Assembly: GCA_017163975.1 (NCBI GenBank)
Contig: JAFFSR010000221.1
Span: 6,076,001-6,140,000 of the forward strand
Direction of reading: 5' to 3'
Length of the DNA stretch: 64,000 nucleotides
From: Anastatus disparis
Taxonomy: Eukaryota; Arthropoda; Insecta; Hymenoptera; Eupelmidae
Shown: in pieces, positions 23,860 through 36,300 of the stretch
How the letters are laid out: each line of letters opens with the position of its first letter
How positions within the stretch are numbered: position 1 is the stretch's first letter
Position numbers and translations under genes: made by a program
The notes under the pieces: model-generated
Seen by the model: only the letters and a program-made list of their open reading frames with translations
Databases searched by the model: none
Told to the model about the DNA's origin: nothing

Positions 23860-25075
23860 CACATACAAGCATTTTATTTAGGAATCTATTTAAATTTATA
23901 TATTATAACAGTGATTTAATTCATCTAAATTATATTGATTTTAGTTATTAGAGATACTGTGTCAGTTTCATGAAGGAAATTTGATTTATTATGCTTTAAT
24001 ACGTCATTCGCTGTCATTTGATCTCACAATTAGGAATTAATATTTTTTATAGTATTGATGCGAGAATTAATTTTGAGCTTTTGGAGCAATTTGGTTGGGT
24101 TCTATTACGCTCGTCATAATTGATTTATTAGAGCGATTTATGCTCTTAATATCCAATTGGAGTTTTAAAAATAAAACTTTTTTTTCAAGATTTAGCTACT
24201 ATAAAAAATTTTAACAATTTATTACTGTACTTGCCGCTATAATTGCAATTCGTTAAAATTAAAATCTATTTATGATTATTATAGTTAAAAATAAAAGAAA
24301 TTTTACTGATTTATAAATAATTTACAATCAAAATCAGCATTACAGAATGAACGGTCAGTTTCTAGTCGATAACTAATTCCGGCTACTACTACAAAACATT
24401 CTAATAGAATAAAAATTCTTTAATTCTTTAAATATTATTTTTATTTCATCTCTGTCATGATATATTTTTAGTTGACTAAATTTAACAAAAAAAAATTTTT
24501 AATTTCATTTTTTGTAACGTAAAAAGCTATTTTTTTATTACAAAATAGTAAGTAAAATGCTGCTTTTCTTATAACAGCTCATGTTTTTAAAACATCTGTG
24601 TAAAACTTGCAACTTATACTTTATCAAATTTTTTTTTAAATTTTATTTTGTACAGAAGTGGCTTAAATCTTTTTAATTAATTTATACTACTATGATAATT
24701 TTAAGAAAGTAATCTCTGGCTTATGACCACTTACACAAATTTTTTAAATAATTTTACAAAAATTAAATAATCTTTTTTATAAATAAATTTAATCATTAAT
24801 TCAATATTTAAATAAAAAAGTCTTCAATGACCATTTTTTCTTATCGTAGAATTTAATACAAAAATATATGTGGGTAAAAATCAATAATTTAATGAATTGA
24901 CAAATAAAGAAAAGGATTAAAAGGAAAAAAGAATTTTGTATTTGTTAAAAGTGAATTTCTCCTGTGGTAAAAATTTTAGTTTCTAAAAATGTACAATTAC
25001 TGTTTAGATGTTAATTATGAAATGTTTAACGCAGTTTAAGCACATTTTTTCAAGTTCTTCATTCTTTTCATTTAT
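23860..25075. other. AT-rich intergenic DNA with one complex piece
   Basis: The part at about 24000-24160 (GATGCGAGAATTAATTTTGAGC, and then GCTCGTCATAATTGATTTATT) is more complex and rich in AATTA words. The rest is low-complexity and holds nothing recognisable. Confidence 0.4.
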
Positions 25076-27208
25076 TGCTTTCTCATAGAGAAAGCATTGT
25101 ATAGGTAAAAAAAATTTTTTTCTATTTTTTCATTAATTTGTACATATTTGAACTCAGTGAGTCGAAAAAAGTGGTTTCCAGAAAATGTCTGTATGTATGT
25201 GTGTGTGTGTGTGTGTGTGGATGTATGAATTCAGTTAGTAAGCTGTATCTCGAGAACTACTCGATGGATTTGCTTCTAATTTTGCATGGAATTTAGTTTT
25301 GTGATTAACTTGCTGGGAAGCTATTGATAATTTGGTTCTTCCACCGTAGTTTTCATTTTAAAGTTTTTTTAAAAAATAAAAAGAAAATTCGATTTTTCGT
25401 TTTTTGGTTTTTTTTTGTTTACTACTCGATGAATTTGCTTCAAAATTTGCATGGAATTTATTTCTGATTGCCCGGATAAAATAAATTTTTAAAAACTGAT
25501 TTTCTTAGCTCAGTTTTAATTTTAGAGCATTTTGAAATTTTTGAAAAAAATGTTTCTATTTATTAAGCCAATAAAATCTTAAAAACTACTCGATGGATTT
25601 ACTTCAAATTTTCCATACAATTCAATTTTTTGATGAACTGGTGCGGAAGCTATTGGGAATGGGTTTTCTTAGCGCAGTTTTTTTTAGAATCATTTTAAGA
25701 ATTTTTAAAAAATTTCGATTTTTCATTTTTTTGTATTTTACGTAAACTACTCGAAGAATTTGTTCGAAAATTTGTATGGAACTTTATTTCGACTGCCAAA
25801 ATTATTAAAAATTTTGTAAACTAATTTTCTTAGCGCACTTTTAATTTTAGAGCATTTTTAAAATTTTTTAAAAATTTTTATTTTTAATTTTTTTTATTTT
25901 ACGAAAACCATTCGATTGATTTGCTCCAAAATTTGTATGCAATTAATTCGCTACTATCTGAAGAAAACAAGCTTTGGAATACTAATTTTCTCAGCGCAGT
26001 TTTAATTTTTAGAACACTTTGAAAATTTTCAAAAAAATTTTTATTTTTCATTTATTTTCTTTTTGCGTTAACCATACTATAAATTTTCTCCAAAATTTTC
26101 ATACAATTAATTCGCTATTGTCTGAAAAAAATTAGCTTTTGGAAACTAATTTTCTTAGAGTGGTTACAATTTTAGAGAATTTTAAAGATTTAAAAAAAAA
26201 TTTTGATTCTTCTTTTCTTATTTTTTTATTCTTCGTAAAGTACTCGATAGATTTGTTCTAAAAATTACAGGAAATTATTTGCGACTGCCAAAAGAAGGGA
26301 AATTTTCAAAAATTGATTTTCATAGCGTAGTTTTAATTTTAGAGCATTTTTAAAATTTTTAAAAAGAAATTTTGAAAAGAAAATGTTATTTATTTAACCA
26401 GTTAGATCTCGAAAATTACTCTATGGATTTGCTTCATATTTTGTATACCATCTATGTTTTTGTATAACTATCGGGAAGCTATAGAAATTTGTATTCATAT
26501 TTTTTTTATTATAGAGCCATTTTAAGAATTTGAAAAAATTTTCGATTTTTAATTTTTTTTTTGTATTTTACGTAAGTTAATTGATGAGTTTGCTTTGAGA
26601 TTTCCATGGGAATAATTTGCATCTGCCAAAAGAAGGATAACTTTTATAAACCGATCTTTTTAGCGTAGTTTCTTTTTAGAAAATTTTAAAAATTTTCTTA
26701 AAAAATTTTCATATTTCAGTATTTTTCCATTTTACGTAAAGTACTTGATAGAATTACTCTAAAATTTGTATACAAGTTATTTGCTACTGTCTTTATAAAC
26801 CAAGTTTTAAATAAATAATTTTATTAGCGTAGCTTTTTGATCACTTCTTTTGTTTTCTGAGTTACTCTTGAAAATTTATAATAGTACTACTGAATTTAAT
26901 TACCGTTACTAAAATTGACTACTTGGATTTACCAAGCTTAGTCGTGATAAAAAGATATCCACAAGATAACAAAAATAATAAATTCGAACCTATGTATAAG
27001 GCTAGCTAAAGTCAACAAAATTAAACACTTTAAAAGCTAACATTTAACCCAAACAAAATGTTGAAAAGGCAATCAACTAGCACATATATTCAAAATTTAT
27101 AAAGTACAAAATGAATAAATATTAATGATGGACAATTTTTTTATATTAAAATCACATTTAAATAAATATAAAAAAATAATGAAACTCAAAGAGCTCTATG
27201 AGAAAGCA
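25076..27208. mobile_element. 2.1-kb TIR element carrying a ~165-bp tandem array
   Basis: The left end TGCTTTCTCATAGAG (25076-25090) is matched exactly in inverted orientation by CTCTATGAGAAAGCA (27194-27208). After a TG microsatellite (25199-25218), the interior is a diverged tandem repeat; each unit holds a version of ACTCGATGGATTTGCTTCAA, then AATTTGCATGGAATT, a (T/C)TGCCAAAA-like word, TTTTCTTAGCGCAGTTTTAA and TTAGAGCATTTTGAAA. Units start near 25248, 25422, 25577, 25745, 25903, 26075, 26238, 26412, 26575 and 26737, so spacing is 155-174 bp. No open frame survives. It appears to be a non-autonomous DNA element or a satellite-like block of unknown superfamily; no obvious target duplication was seen. 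Confidence 0.72.
25230..26830. repeat. Diverged tandem repeat, about 10 units of ~165 bp
   Basis: These are the tandem units inside the 25076-27208 element. Alternating units are more alike: those near 25745, 26238 and 26575 share GACTGCCAAAA or ATCTGCCAAAAGAAGG, while those near 25903 and 26075 share AATTAATTCGCTA(C/T)T(A/G)TCTGAA. This suggests higher-order duplication rather than simple unit-by-unit growth. Confidence 0.78.
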
Positions 27209-28196
27209 TTCCGCCAAAGCACTTGGCAGCGTTTTTTTTTTTTATTTTAATTCTTTTTTAGTTTTACACGCGTTTCAGTTCTTTTTAACATTTAATTTTC
27301 AAATTTATACATATTTCTATAATTATTATGTTTTTTAAATGTACTAATAATAATAATAGTAAAAAAAAACTAAAAATCTCTAAATCTAAATCTTTATGAT
27401 GCAGTAAGTAAAGTTCTGTATTGCTATTGACATATATAAAAGTAATTTGTATAAAAAAAATACTCAGCATTATTTTATCATTCTCTCTTTTTCGCAAATA
27501 CCTCGTATAAGAAACATTACACAAAAACTAAGCAAAAAAAATAAGCTATCCCCTATACCACAAAGCTCAGTAACTACCCGTATCCTTTACTTTCTCTCAT
27601 CTTAAGGAAAAGCTCACTTAATGGGTATACGGCCGCGGGTATGCTCACATAACAACTACATCAAAATCATACAATATATATATATATATATATATATACT
27701 CACGAATATGGGAAGGTTTTCCTGCTGACACGGTGACAACTAGACGACGTGTCACGGATGCCAAGTGTTCTTCCTTTTACCCTCTTGTGAACGTTTTTTT
27801 TTTTTTTTTTGGGTAAAAGTTCAAGGTACTTGAACTGCCTCTTGGCTTTAGGAGGATCTCGAGGGTAACTCTGAGGGAATCGAAAGGGAAAGGTATTGGT
27901 ATATAAGCTTTAAGGGAGATATACACGAGAAAAAAGAGAGGCATTTATGTGATATTATTTTTTTTTCGGAGAATTAATTTGGAAGAATATATTATATTTT
28001 GGATTACATTATTGTTTATTCGGATTATTAATTGTTTCATTTGATTATCCTGTTTGTTTATTCAATGTGGTTTTCAAGGAATATAGCTTTTCACGATACA
28101 ATTTTGACTGTTTGTAAAAAATTGTTTTTCAGTATTTGCTTATTTGTTTGTTTATTAATTTTTTAAATTTCAATTTAATTTTTTAAATTTCAAAAC
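27209..28196. other. Non-coding, with poly(T) and (TA)n tracts
   Basis: It contains (TA)n at 27674-27698 and a long T run near 27795-27812. A complex island lies at about 27720-27900 (GACACGGTGACAACTAGACGACGTGTCACGG). No gene is seen. Confidence 0.45.
27674..27698. repeat. (TA)n microsatellite
   Basis: About twelve uninterrupted AT units. Confidence 0.95.
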
Positions 28197-28402
28197 TTTT
28201 TTTTTTTTTTAATTTTATTTAACGCCGCTGTATTTAAGCTATCATTGTGATGCTAATTAGCGACGGAGATCGTTAGTGTGTTAGTGAGCAAAGCACATGT
28301 AATGTACAGTGGTGCTTGTATCAATCGGCCGAGAGCGAGATTCGAACTCGGGACCTCGAGATTATGAATCCACTGCTCTACCGAATGAGCCACTGAGACC
28401 TC
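28197..28402 (-). mobile_element. tRNA-Thr-like SINE, copy B
   Basis: It has the same structure as the other copies: head at the right (minus strand GAGGTCTCAGTGGCTCATTCGG), B-box GAGTTCGAATCTCGC, body with CACTGTACATTACATGTGC and GCTAATTAGC, and an A-rich tail (T-run at 28197-28210 on the plus strand). The anticodon-loop position reads CATAA instead of CGTAA. No clear target duplication. Confidence 0.87.
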
Positions 28403-31400
28403 CAGTAAGAAAATGTATTCCGATGCTTAGTTTAACTATAATAATATTTACATGTTTAAAAGTTTTTTTTAAATTATTGATACTTGAGCCTAGTATTGGT
28501 TCATTTAAATCAATAATATTCCTAAATTTTACCTTTCAAGTGCACGAGCCGTAGATTCTTTAAAATTATTAACATATATCATTAATTTATAAATAATTCC
28601 TACTTTTTTATTTTAAGAACTTGTATACTTGGGAGTTAAGAAATTATTTTAAGAATATTAGTTCTGGACATTTTAAGAGGCTATTTTATAGAAAAAAATA
28701 ATATTTTTAAAAAATATATCAAGAAATTTGTATCGATTATTCGTTTAACTTTAATTATTTTAGATGAAATTCAGTAATCATCACGAGAAAAAACGTTAAA
28801 TCAGTAAAATTACCATCGTGCTTCCATATTTCAGCAAGCTATAGCATCTTTTCAATTGAATTTCCTTGATTTATCATTTTTATATGAGGTTTAAAAAAAT
28901 AGAAAGTATCAGGAGCGCATAACGAGCGTACAGGTTACTTCTTTAGCTGTCTGCATCTACGGCACACTTAACGGCATCAATAAGTCCGAGTATTCAGCAA
29001 TGTATGACGGGTTGCATATTCGTAGGCAACATCTTTGTATGATCGCTATATGTTGCCTCAACATTTACTTGAAACATATGTATGCTCTCTGCTCTCACTT
29101 CTATAATTAATAATTCTTTAATCTCTCTACTAATTAATCATTTCTCTCAGATGAGTATAATTTCTTCTCGATTAGTTTTATTCGTTTGATGACGTTTAGA
29201 TTAAATGTATTCCATTTTTAATGTTCGTCTTATAAATTATCCACTTTAGTTAAATAAAAGTATGGATAATCAAAAGGAGATGTATCAATTTATGAATGAA
29301 AAGACAATCTTATCCTGTTTGTATATATTACTTTCACATTGAAAAAAGTATAAGCAAAACATTCCGTTAATTGTTAACTATATTGATTGTGAAATTTTTA
29401 CCTTTGTAAACAGAGAAAATTCCTGACTTCAAAAATAACTGAAAGAGATGTCTTGACTAAATTAAAAAAATATATTAAAAAGATAACTTATTCCCCTCGT
29501 ACTACCCTTCATTCAAACGAAATACCTGAAATGTTTAATAAATAAGGTTGCTTATGAATTTTCGATCCTCTAAAATGGATAAATGATCTAGATTATGCAG
29601 TCAAAATTAGGTAAAATTGTATATCTATGTATTCTTAATGCAGAACAGGTCTCGATATGCGCGAATCTGAATAAATTTTAAAAATTGAAATCTTAATGAT
29701 GTATTTGTGTAAGTTCGAATATAATTATAAGTTAAAAAATAAATTAGTATTCATACTTGATTACTTAAAGTCATCGTTTTTCCTCTTCAAATTTCTATAT
29801 ATTAAATTTAATTAAAATTCCAAGGAAAACTGCTATACGAATCTATAGTACGCATGCAGTTCAAGTATTTTTCTTTAAACAAATCGTATATATTACGAAT
29901 TGTATCTCGGATTCCTACAATATCATGTTTTAATAATTTATTTCAATAAAGTCAGAATTCTATTAAGCTTTTCATTTTCTTTCAATTTCGCAGAGATCCA
30001 TTGAGAAAAAAGCTGCAGCTTGTATATTTAAGAATGAAATTTCGTTTTCATTGTGCACAGAGATTTAACTAACGCGTTTTTATTGAACTGCAGTGTATCT
30101 CCACATACGAGAGCGAATAAAACGTAAAAATACAAGGCCATAACTGGCAAGCGCGTCATAAGTAACGATGCAAATATTGTATACTCTATATGCAAAACTG
30201 TAAAATCACAAATGCGCCGCAGACGAAGCAACAAATAAAGCAAAAAAAAATAACTAAAAGAGAAAAAAAAGGGAAGGGAAGAAATGTACCGTGCGGCATT
30301 CCAAAGATGCGTTGGATATAACGAAAAGCTCGGCAGCATAAAGAAATGAGGAAATTCGAAAGGAAATGTTGTTCAGTAGGGGTATATGTAGGGTGTAGTT
30401 GCCACAGTGTTGAAACGATATCATCCCTGTGTGTTCAGGCTACGATAAATCTCAGAGAAATAATTTATACTTTGCAATGTGATACGCAAGCACCGCGTGC
30501 CATTCTCCCCTTTTTTTCCTTTTTTTCTTTATTTGGTGTGAAGCGAAACATTTCTCTGAGCATACGTGCGTGAACACACACGTAAAGGCAAAATCTTCCT
30601 TCTCTTTTTTTTTTCCTTTTTTTCTATCTCTCTTACGACATGTAATGTCGTTATTTCTGTTTTATTTGTTTTTTTTCTTCTTTTCTTTCTGCTTTACTTG
30701 TTGGCTGGTATCTGTGTGTACGAATAAAATGCAACGAGTCTTGAAGGGAAGCATTCGAACATCCGTTTCCGTTCGTGTTCTTGTATATGCCTCATTCTTT
30801 ATCTTTGGATGCTATGGTCTTATCTTTGTATCTTTTTTTTCTTTGTTTCATGTAAGATATGGTTTTCAAATATGAAAGAAAAAGCATTTTTTTGTCCTTA
30901 TTTCTGGAGAAAAATACATGTTTCAACAACGAGCGTACGATAATGTTTTTGAAAATATGAATTTTACTTTCGAATGCACACGACGTTTTTTATTTTCAAA
31001 AATGGGAGCTTTCTTTTACAGAGGATGTTTAGTAATGATTTTTGCAACATTTAATCAAGCTGAAGATTTTTTACTATACGTAAAAATAATTTTATTCATT
31101 TATGATCTTAACTGATGAAAGAAATATTATTTAATTAAAATTTTATTTATACAACAAAGTATTGTTTTTTTTTTTACGATGAACTCTACTTGTCTATACA
31201 TAAAAGTATTTAAAAAAATTAATTATTTTTTTACTGTGATAAATTTAATTTTAAATTATTTTGTCTATAACTAACGAGAAATAAAAGATATTAATTTACT
31301 CTTTAAAACCTATTTGGGTTTTTTAAAATACATGCATTTTCGACGGAGTGATAAAATTTTGAATTTTGGGTAATTTTTGCGTAGACTGGCCAAAAATATA

Positions 31401-31421
31401 TGTACGCAACTGTATAAGAGT
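28403..31421. other. Non-coding stretch with two complex islands
   Basis: The island at about 28910-29100 contains the inverted pair AGGCAACAT/ATGTTGCCT (29023-29057). The island at about 30000-30880 is mixed, with T-rich pyrimidine runs; its open frames on both strands are F/S/L-rich translations of those runs. I can support no gene. Confidence 0.4.
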
Positions 31422-32025
31422 ACACTGAGAAAAGAAATGACTTACAGTTAATGAATTGCGTATTTGTAGGTTTTTATTTTTATATTCTTTGCTGTAAAAA
31501 TACAATTCTTAACTATTAAGAACTAAAAGTTTATATATAAGCATTCGCAGATGACAGAATAATAAAAAAATCTAAGTAGTAGGTGTACACAATGTCCAAA
31601 TTAACTTTAGCTCATATGTTAGTTTAGATAAAAAAGAATATAATAAATTTTATTCATACACATTTCTGATACTCGTTTTTTGACAACCCTCAACTTCAGC
31701 CGAATCGAATTTGAGGGTTATATTGATGTTTCTTCAAATTAATTAAGGTTAAGATTGACTATGTTGGAAAAAATCACAAAAATTGTCTTTTATTATAGTC
31801 ATTGTATTTATTATTAAAAATTTTTCATATTACTTATTAACTAGTTATTTATTTTCTTATTTCTTATATTTCATTCATACTGAATGTTTAGAATTAAATA
31901 AATCAGAAAATTTTAAATATGTGTGATTTTAACTGTTAAGATGCGCGCATTTGGCAGAATCCAAGTCAGTATGTCTTAACAGTTAATGAATCTCCTTAAC
32001 TGTAAGTCATTTCTTCTCTCAGTGT
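31422..32025. mobile_element. ~604-bp TIR element, ACACTGAG termini
   Basis: The left end (31422-31454) ACACTGAGAAAAGAAATGAC, continuing CTTACAGTTAATGA, is repeated inverted at the right end (31991-32025) with only a few mismatches, as ACACTGAGAGAAGAAATGAC on the minus strand. Inside lie two further perfect inverted repeats: AACCCTCAA/TTGAGGGTT near 31686-31721, and TTAACTGTTAAGA (31929-31941) with TCTTAACAGTTAA (31974-31986). There is no coding capacity. The flanks are T on the left and TAAT on the right, so the target duplication is unresolved. A Tc1/mariner-like relative is possible but not shown. Confidence 0.72.
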
Positions 32026-32043
32026 TAATATTTCTAAAAACAA

Positions 32044-32246
32044 TTTTTTTTTTACTTTCTTTAACGGCGCTGTATTTTATGCTATCATTACGATGCTAAT
32101 TAGCGACGGAGATCGTCAGTGTGTTTGTGAAAAAAGCACATGAAATGTACAGTGGTGCTTGTATGAATCGGCCGAGAGCGGGATTCGAACTCGGAACCTC
32201 GAGATTACGAATCCATCGCTCTACCGACTGAGCCACCGACTCCTCT
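32044..32246 (-). mobile_element. tRNA-Thr-like SINE, copy C
   Basis: The tail is at the left (T-rich 32044-32053) and the head at the right. On the minus strand it reads GTGGCTCAGTCGGTAGAGCG, anticodon loop TTCGTAA, then GAGTTCGAATCCCGC. The body has CACTGTACATTTCATGTGC. It lies only 18 bp beyond the TIR element at 31422-32025. Confidence 0.9.
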
Positions 32247-33308
32247 CAAATACTATTTTTAAATGTTTACATGACATGCTTTATTATATTTAAGATTGTA
32301 TAGCCAAAAATTTTTTCATTTGTATTATATGATAAATATAGTTAATGTATATGATAATGCATATGATTTGTACGTGGCATACTTATAATTTAATTTTGAA
32401 AATAGCTCAAAACTGTATGTATCTCTACGTTGTAATTTTCCTTAGATAAAGTACAACACAACATATAGAAGTTTTTTAAAGATTTTGAATAAGATTCGTA
32501 AATTTGAAAAATTGTAGCCTTGGCATTCAAAATTCTCTTAAAAATGGAATTCACCAAATTTTATGGTAAAATAGTTTTTCAACATTAAAAATATTTCATA
32601 ATTTAAATTTTATAGTAAAGTTCTATGAAAAATGAATTGATACTCGAATTGGGTCATAAATATTTTTTTTCGGGAAATCACAGATTTATAGAATAACATA
32701 TTGTTAATATTTTTAAAATTGCAAAACTTGCGAATGTTTGAACAAAAGTCAAATATACAAAAAGCTCAGAATTATTGTATTTTTGCTTTTTGATATTAAA
32801 AAGTTTATGAATGTTTCAATGATTGAAAAAATAATATACTTTTATTTGAATTTGTATTTTTCCGTTGTTGAAGTAGTTAATATTACAATAATATGCATTA
32901 TTTTGACCGATTATGAAATCATTGTCTGAATAATTATTGAATATATCACCAACATACATCAGCAATTTTAATTATATGAATTTTATTAATTTTTAAAATT
33001 TGTTTAAAAAGAAAAAATATTCAGTCTTTAATAATATCTTTGAATTCATAATCTATACACGAGACATAAACATATCACGGTAGCTTTAATTTTTAAAACT
33101 TAATAGTCATTTTGTGCAAAAATTCACTGTTTACTGACAAACCTTCTCGAATCTTTTAATGAGAAACAGAATGAGAAAGAAAAAGAGAGCAAGGGAAGGG
33201 AACGAGAAAATTACCCTATTTTGTCTGTACATACAGTTAAAACAAAGACGGAGGAAATCCGAGACAAAGGGAGAATTAGAAACGACATTCAAGCAAGACA
33301 AAAACATA
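32247..33308. other. AT-rich intergenic DNA
   Basis: Low-complexity. The short open frame at 32738-32929 is I/Y/F-rich and looks like chance. Confidence 0.5.
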
Positions 33309-33324
33309 CTATATATGTATATCA

Positions 33325-33394
<70 letters not shown>
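33309..33394. repeat. (AT)n microsatellite, interrupted
   Basis: A long AT tract broken by occasional AC or GT. The isoleucine/tyrosine-rich translations across it are artefacts. Confidence 0.95.
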
Positions 33395-33396
<2 letters not shown>

Positions 33397-36300
33397 AGCA
33401 AATATTGTGACGTAGTCGACCGGCATGTACTTCGATGCGAACCCACACACTCGCACACACATAGACACACACAATGGATGAAGCTGGCCCCTATTGACCT
33501 AACTGACAAAACTAAACATTGAGCACGCGGTGAATATTTGTGCGAGAGTATTCTTGTGTATATATATCGTGGTCCGTGTCCAACGATCCTCCTCCTCCTC
33601 TCTTCTCAGTTGATCGAGCTTAATCCTTCGAGCTTCTCGCCCTTGTACATATTATCGGTTTCCATTCTAGTTTTAACTGTTTATGTAAAGGAACTTAGTT
33701 TACATAAGTTTCAGATGTTCAATTCCAGTTGTTTGAATGATCCTCTCTTCGCCGGATTATAAAAATATACTTGTAATATAAATATTGGATCTTTTATTTT
33801 TGTCTCTCTTTTTTTGATTTTGCCAAAAATCAATTGCTTATTTTGGCAAATATTCAAATGATACATTTACATATGGTTCTTGGCAATTCAACTGTGCAAA
33901 ATTTTCAACGGTATCAATGTTATTAAAAGATTTTGGTTCAACGTATAAAGCAATGATATGCTTTATCACAAAGTCAAATAAAAGATTAAGTAAACTTATG
34001 TGTAACTAATGTTGGAACATCTTTTGATACCCAAAAATACTCAAGGAAATAAGGATTGATTAATTAAAATGACATTGCATTAAACAAATTTAATCCTCAA
34101 GAAGTTATTGAATAATGCATACAATTTATTACCACCATTATTAATCATCGAGTCTAATAATTCCGACTAATATATTATCAGTGATATATATTATTTCTAT
34201 ATGTCTCCTTTGAGCTTAGCCTAAGTAAGCACAAGCTCTTCCTTTAGATCCACCAAAAGCTCTATTTCTCTATCTGCCTCTTCTTCTTCTTCTACTTCCC
34301 TCTTCATTTCTCTCTAGCGCTTGGAGCCTTTTTAGACTATTTGTAATGTGAATCGAGTGATCTCTTAGCTCGGTGTAACGCAAATATAGAAATTTCAAAC
34401 GACGTTCTATTGGAAACTTAGGGAAACGATATTTAGTGTGTACTCCAAACATTCGTGTTTTGCTACGTACCACTTTTGGTTTCTGTATATTTATTAACAC
34501 CGACAGCTTTTTAAATACATGCTTACATTAAAATATAAAAATTTTGTTCATATGTCATGGTTTTTGACGTTTGCGATGAAGGTTGGCTCTTTGTTTTTCT
34601 TCTTTTTTAGGAATGTAATGAGACGTCGAGTTAACGAGACAAAAATAGGCGACAAACAGTGACGTTTTACTTTGAGAGAATGTTTAAATTCTTTTTCTGG
34701 ATAATTTGTAAGCCCCTATTTGTTACAGAAAAAAAACACGTATCATTAAAAATTCTATTTAAAATATTTAAAATTTTTCTCTTTATTCATATTTGTTATA
34801 ACCATGTATATTTTAATTATCTATTATATCATTTGAATAATTATTCATGAAAAAAGGCTATAAAAGTTCATTCGCTGTCGTTTATAATTAAAATAATATA
34901 AATTTGTTCCATTAATTAAAGAAGCAGAATCTTTTAATTGAAAATTTTTACGCAACGTCTTCGGTGTTTATGGTAAACAGTGAGAGAAAAAAAAGTAACG
35001 TTTATATTCCATAACGTAATAAGTTTCTTTCTCTTTTTTTTCTCTCGCTATTTCATTAACTTTATATTTTACGTAATCTCAAGGGACAGTAATTACTTTC
35101 TGGCTGAAAATTTTATGTGCTTTGTTGATTAAAGGAAGCCACTCTCCTGCGTTCATGAGAGAAAGAGAAAACAGTCGGCCTTTATGCCTGGAAAAACGTG
35201 ACACGCGACCAGTCCGCGACGACTGAAATTAAATTCAGTCCTTCGCCCACCCCATATGAAATTCAGAATCCGGCCAGCTTGGATCATTCGACTTGAATAT
35301 AGATGTTGTTAAGCCAGTCACGTATGTGTTCGTGTGATGCAAAGGATTCGCTTTCGTTAAAAAAAAAAGATATATAAAAAAAGAAAGAAAAGAATACAAA
35401 AAACAGAGGCGATGAAAAAAAGGAGAAAAAGATGACCGGAAAGAATCAAAAGGTTAAACAAACAGAGATTGTTTTATTAAATAAATTGATGTATTTTTTA
35501 TCTTTTTTTTACACAAAAAGTGGCATGAAAAAAGCATCAAATTGATTTTTCCAGAGAAGTAGATAATATTTAATTAATAAACGAAATCCTTTGTTGCTAT
35601 CTAAAATTATATGTTTGAAATAGCCATAAGTCTTTAATCCGCAAAATGATATCTGTTTAAAATATAAAATGGTATTTTAAATCAATTAATAGAACTTGAA
35701 TTATTAATAGTTGCTAAGTGACAATTTTATTATGTTATTAAAAGTGAATTCCAATATTGCCAATTTCAACTCATCGCTGCTTGTAAATTAAATTTTTTAA
35801 ATTCTATCAGATTAAAGTATACTCTTCATTAATAATAGCTTCCTTTTCACCATGTAACTAAACTAAAAAAAAAAAAAAATTGGTACGAATGACTTTCTGA
35901 ATGAATTAATATCAATCTTAAAAATGAAAAATTACGAATGAAGTTGAAGAACAAGTAGAGACGTAATTTTTTTTGTTATTCAAGCTCTAGTAACTTCAAA
36001 AGAAGCTGTTTAGCATTGCAGAAGTGATTTGCATAAGATTTTACATTGTCAACAGAAAGGTCTTAATTAATAATAACTTAAATTTCTAAGAAACTAAGTC
36101 AGAAGATGGATATTAAGTTATAACGCACTTATTATAATATTCAAGAAAATATGCTTTCTTGGAATTGGATTAATAATTATACATTAATTTCAATACTTTT
36201 TATCTATAAAAAGTTTATTTAAAATTAAACAATCACATCTACCAATCTTTCTGGCCATGCATTGTACGAATCGCATACATAAATATGAGAAACAGGTAGA

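Noticed and set aside
25230..26830. CRISPR-like array
   Set aside because: Units are ~165 bp, diverged throughout, without short identical repeats and unique spacers; the genome is eukaryotic.
28197..28402. SINE heads as functional tRNA-Thr genes
   Set aside because: The anticodon stem does not pair well, there is no acceptor stem, and several copies share a common non-tRNA body and A-rich tail.
28309..28554. Frame containing RERDSNSGPRDYES as a protein
   Set aside because: This is the translation of the antisense of the tRNA-like SINE head, a common false gene.
30028..30875. Open frames of 75-103 codons on both strands
   Set aside because: Dominated by F/S/L/K runs from purine/pyrimidine tracts, overlapping on opposite strands, with no family signature.
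33131..33509. Open frames on both strands across the AT microsatellite (Ile/Tyr-rich)
   Set aside because: Pure repeat translation; two overlapping strands cannot both be real.
33523..33535. GCACGCGGTGAAT, identical to the middle of the conserved miR-124
   Set aside because: The 5' seed does not match and no pairing arm was found upstream, so there is no precursor. A 13-base match can occur by chance.
35165..35300. Plus-strand frame of about 40 codons with TEIKFSPSPTPYEIQNPASL
   Set aside because: Composition is exon-like but it is bounded by stops on both sides, with no acceptor or donor near the edges.
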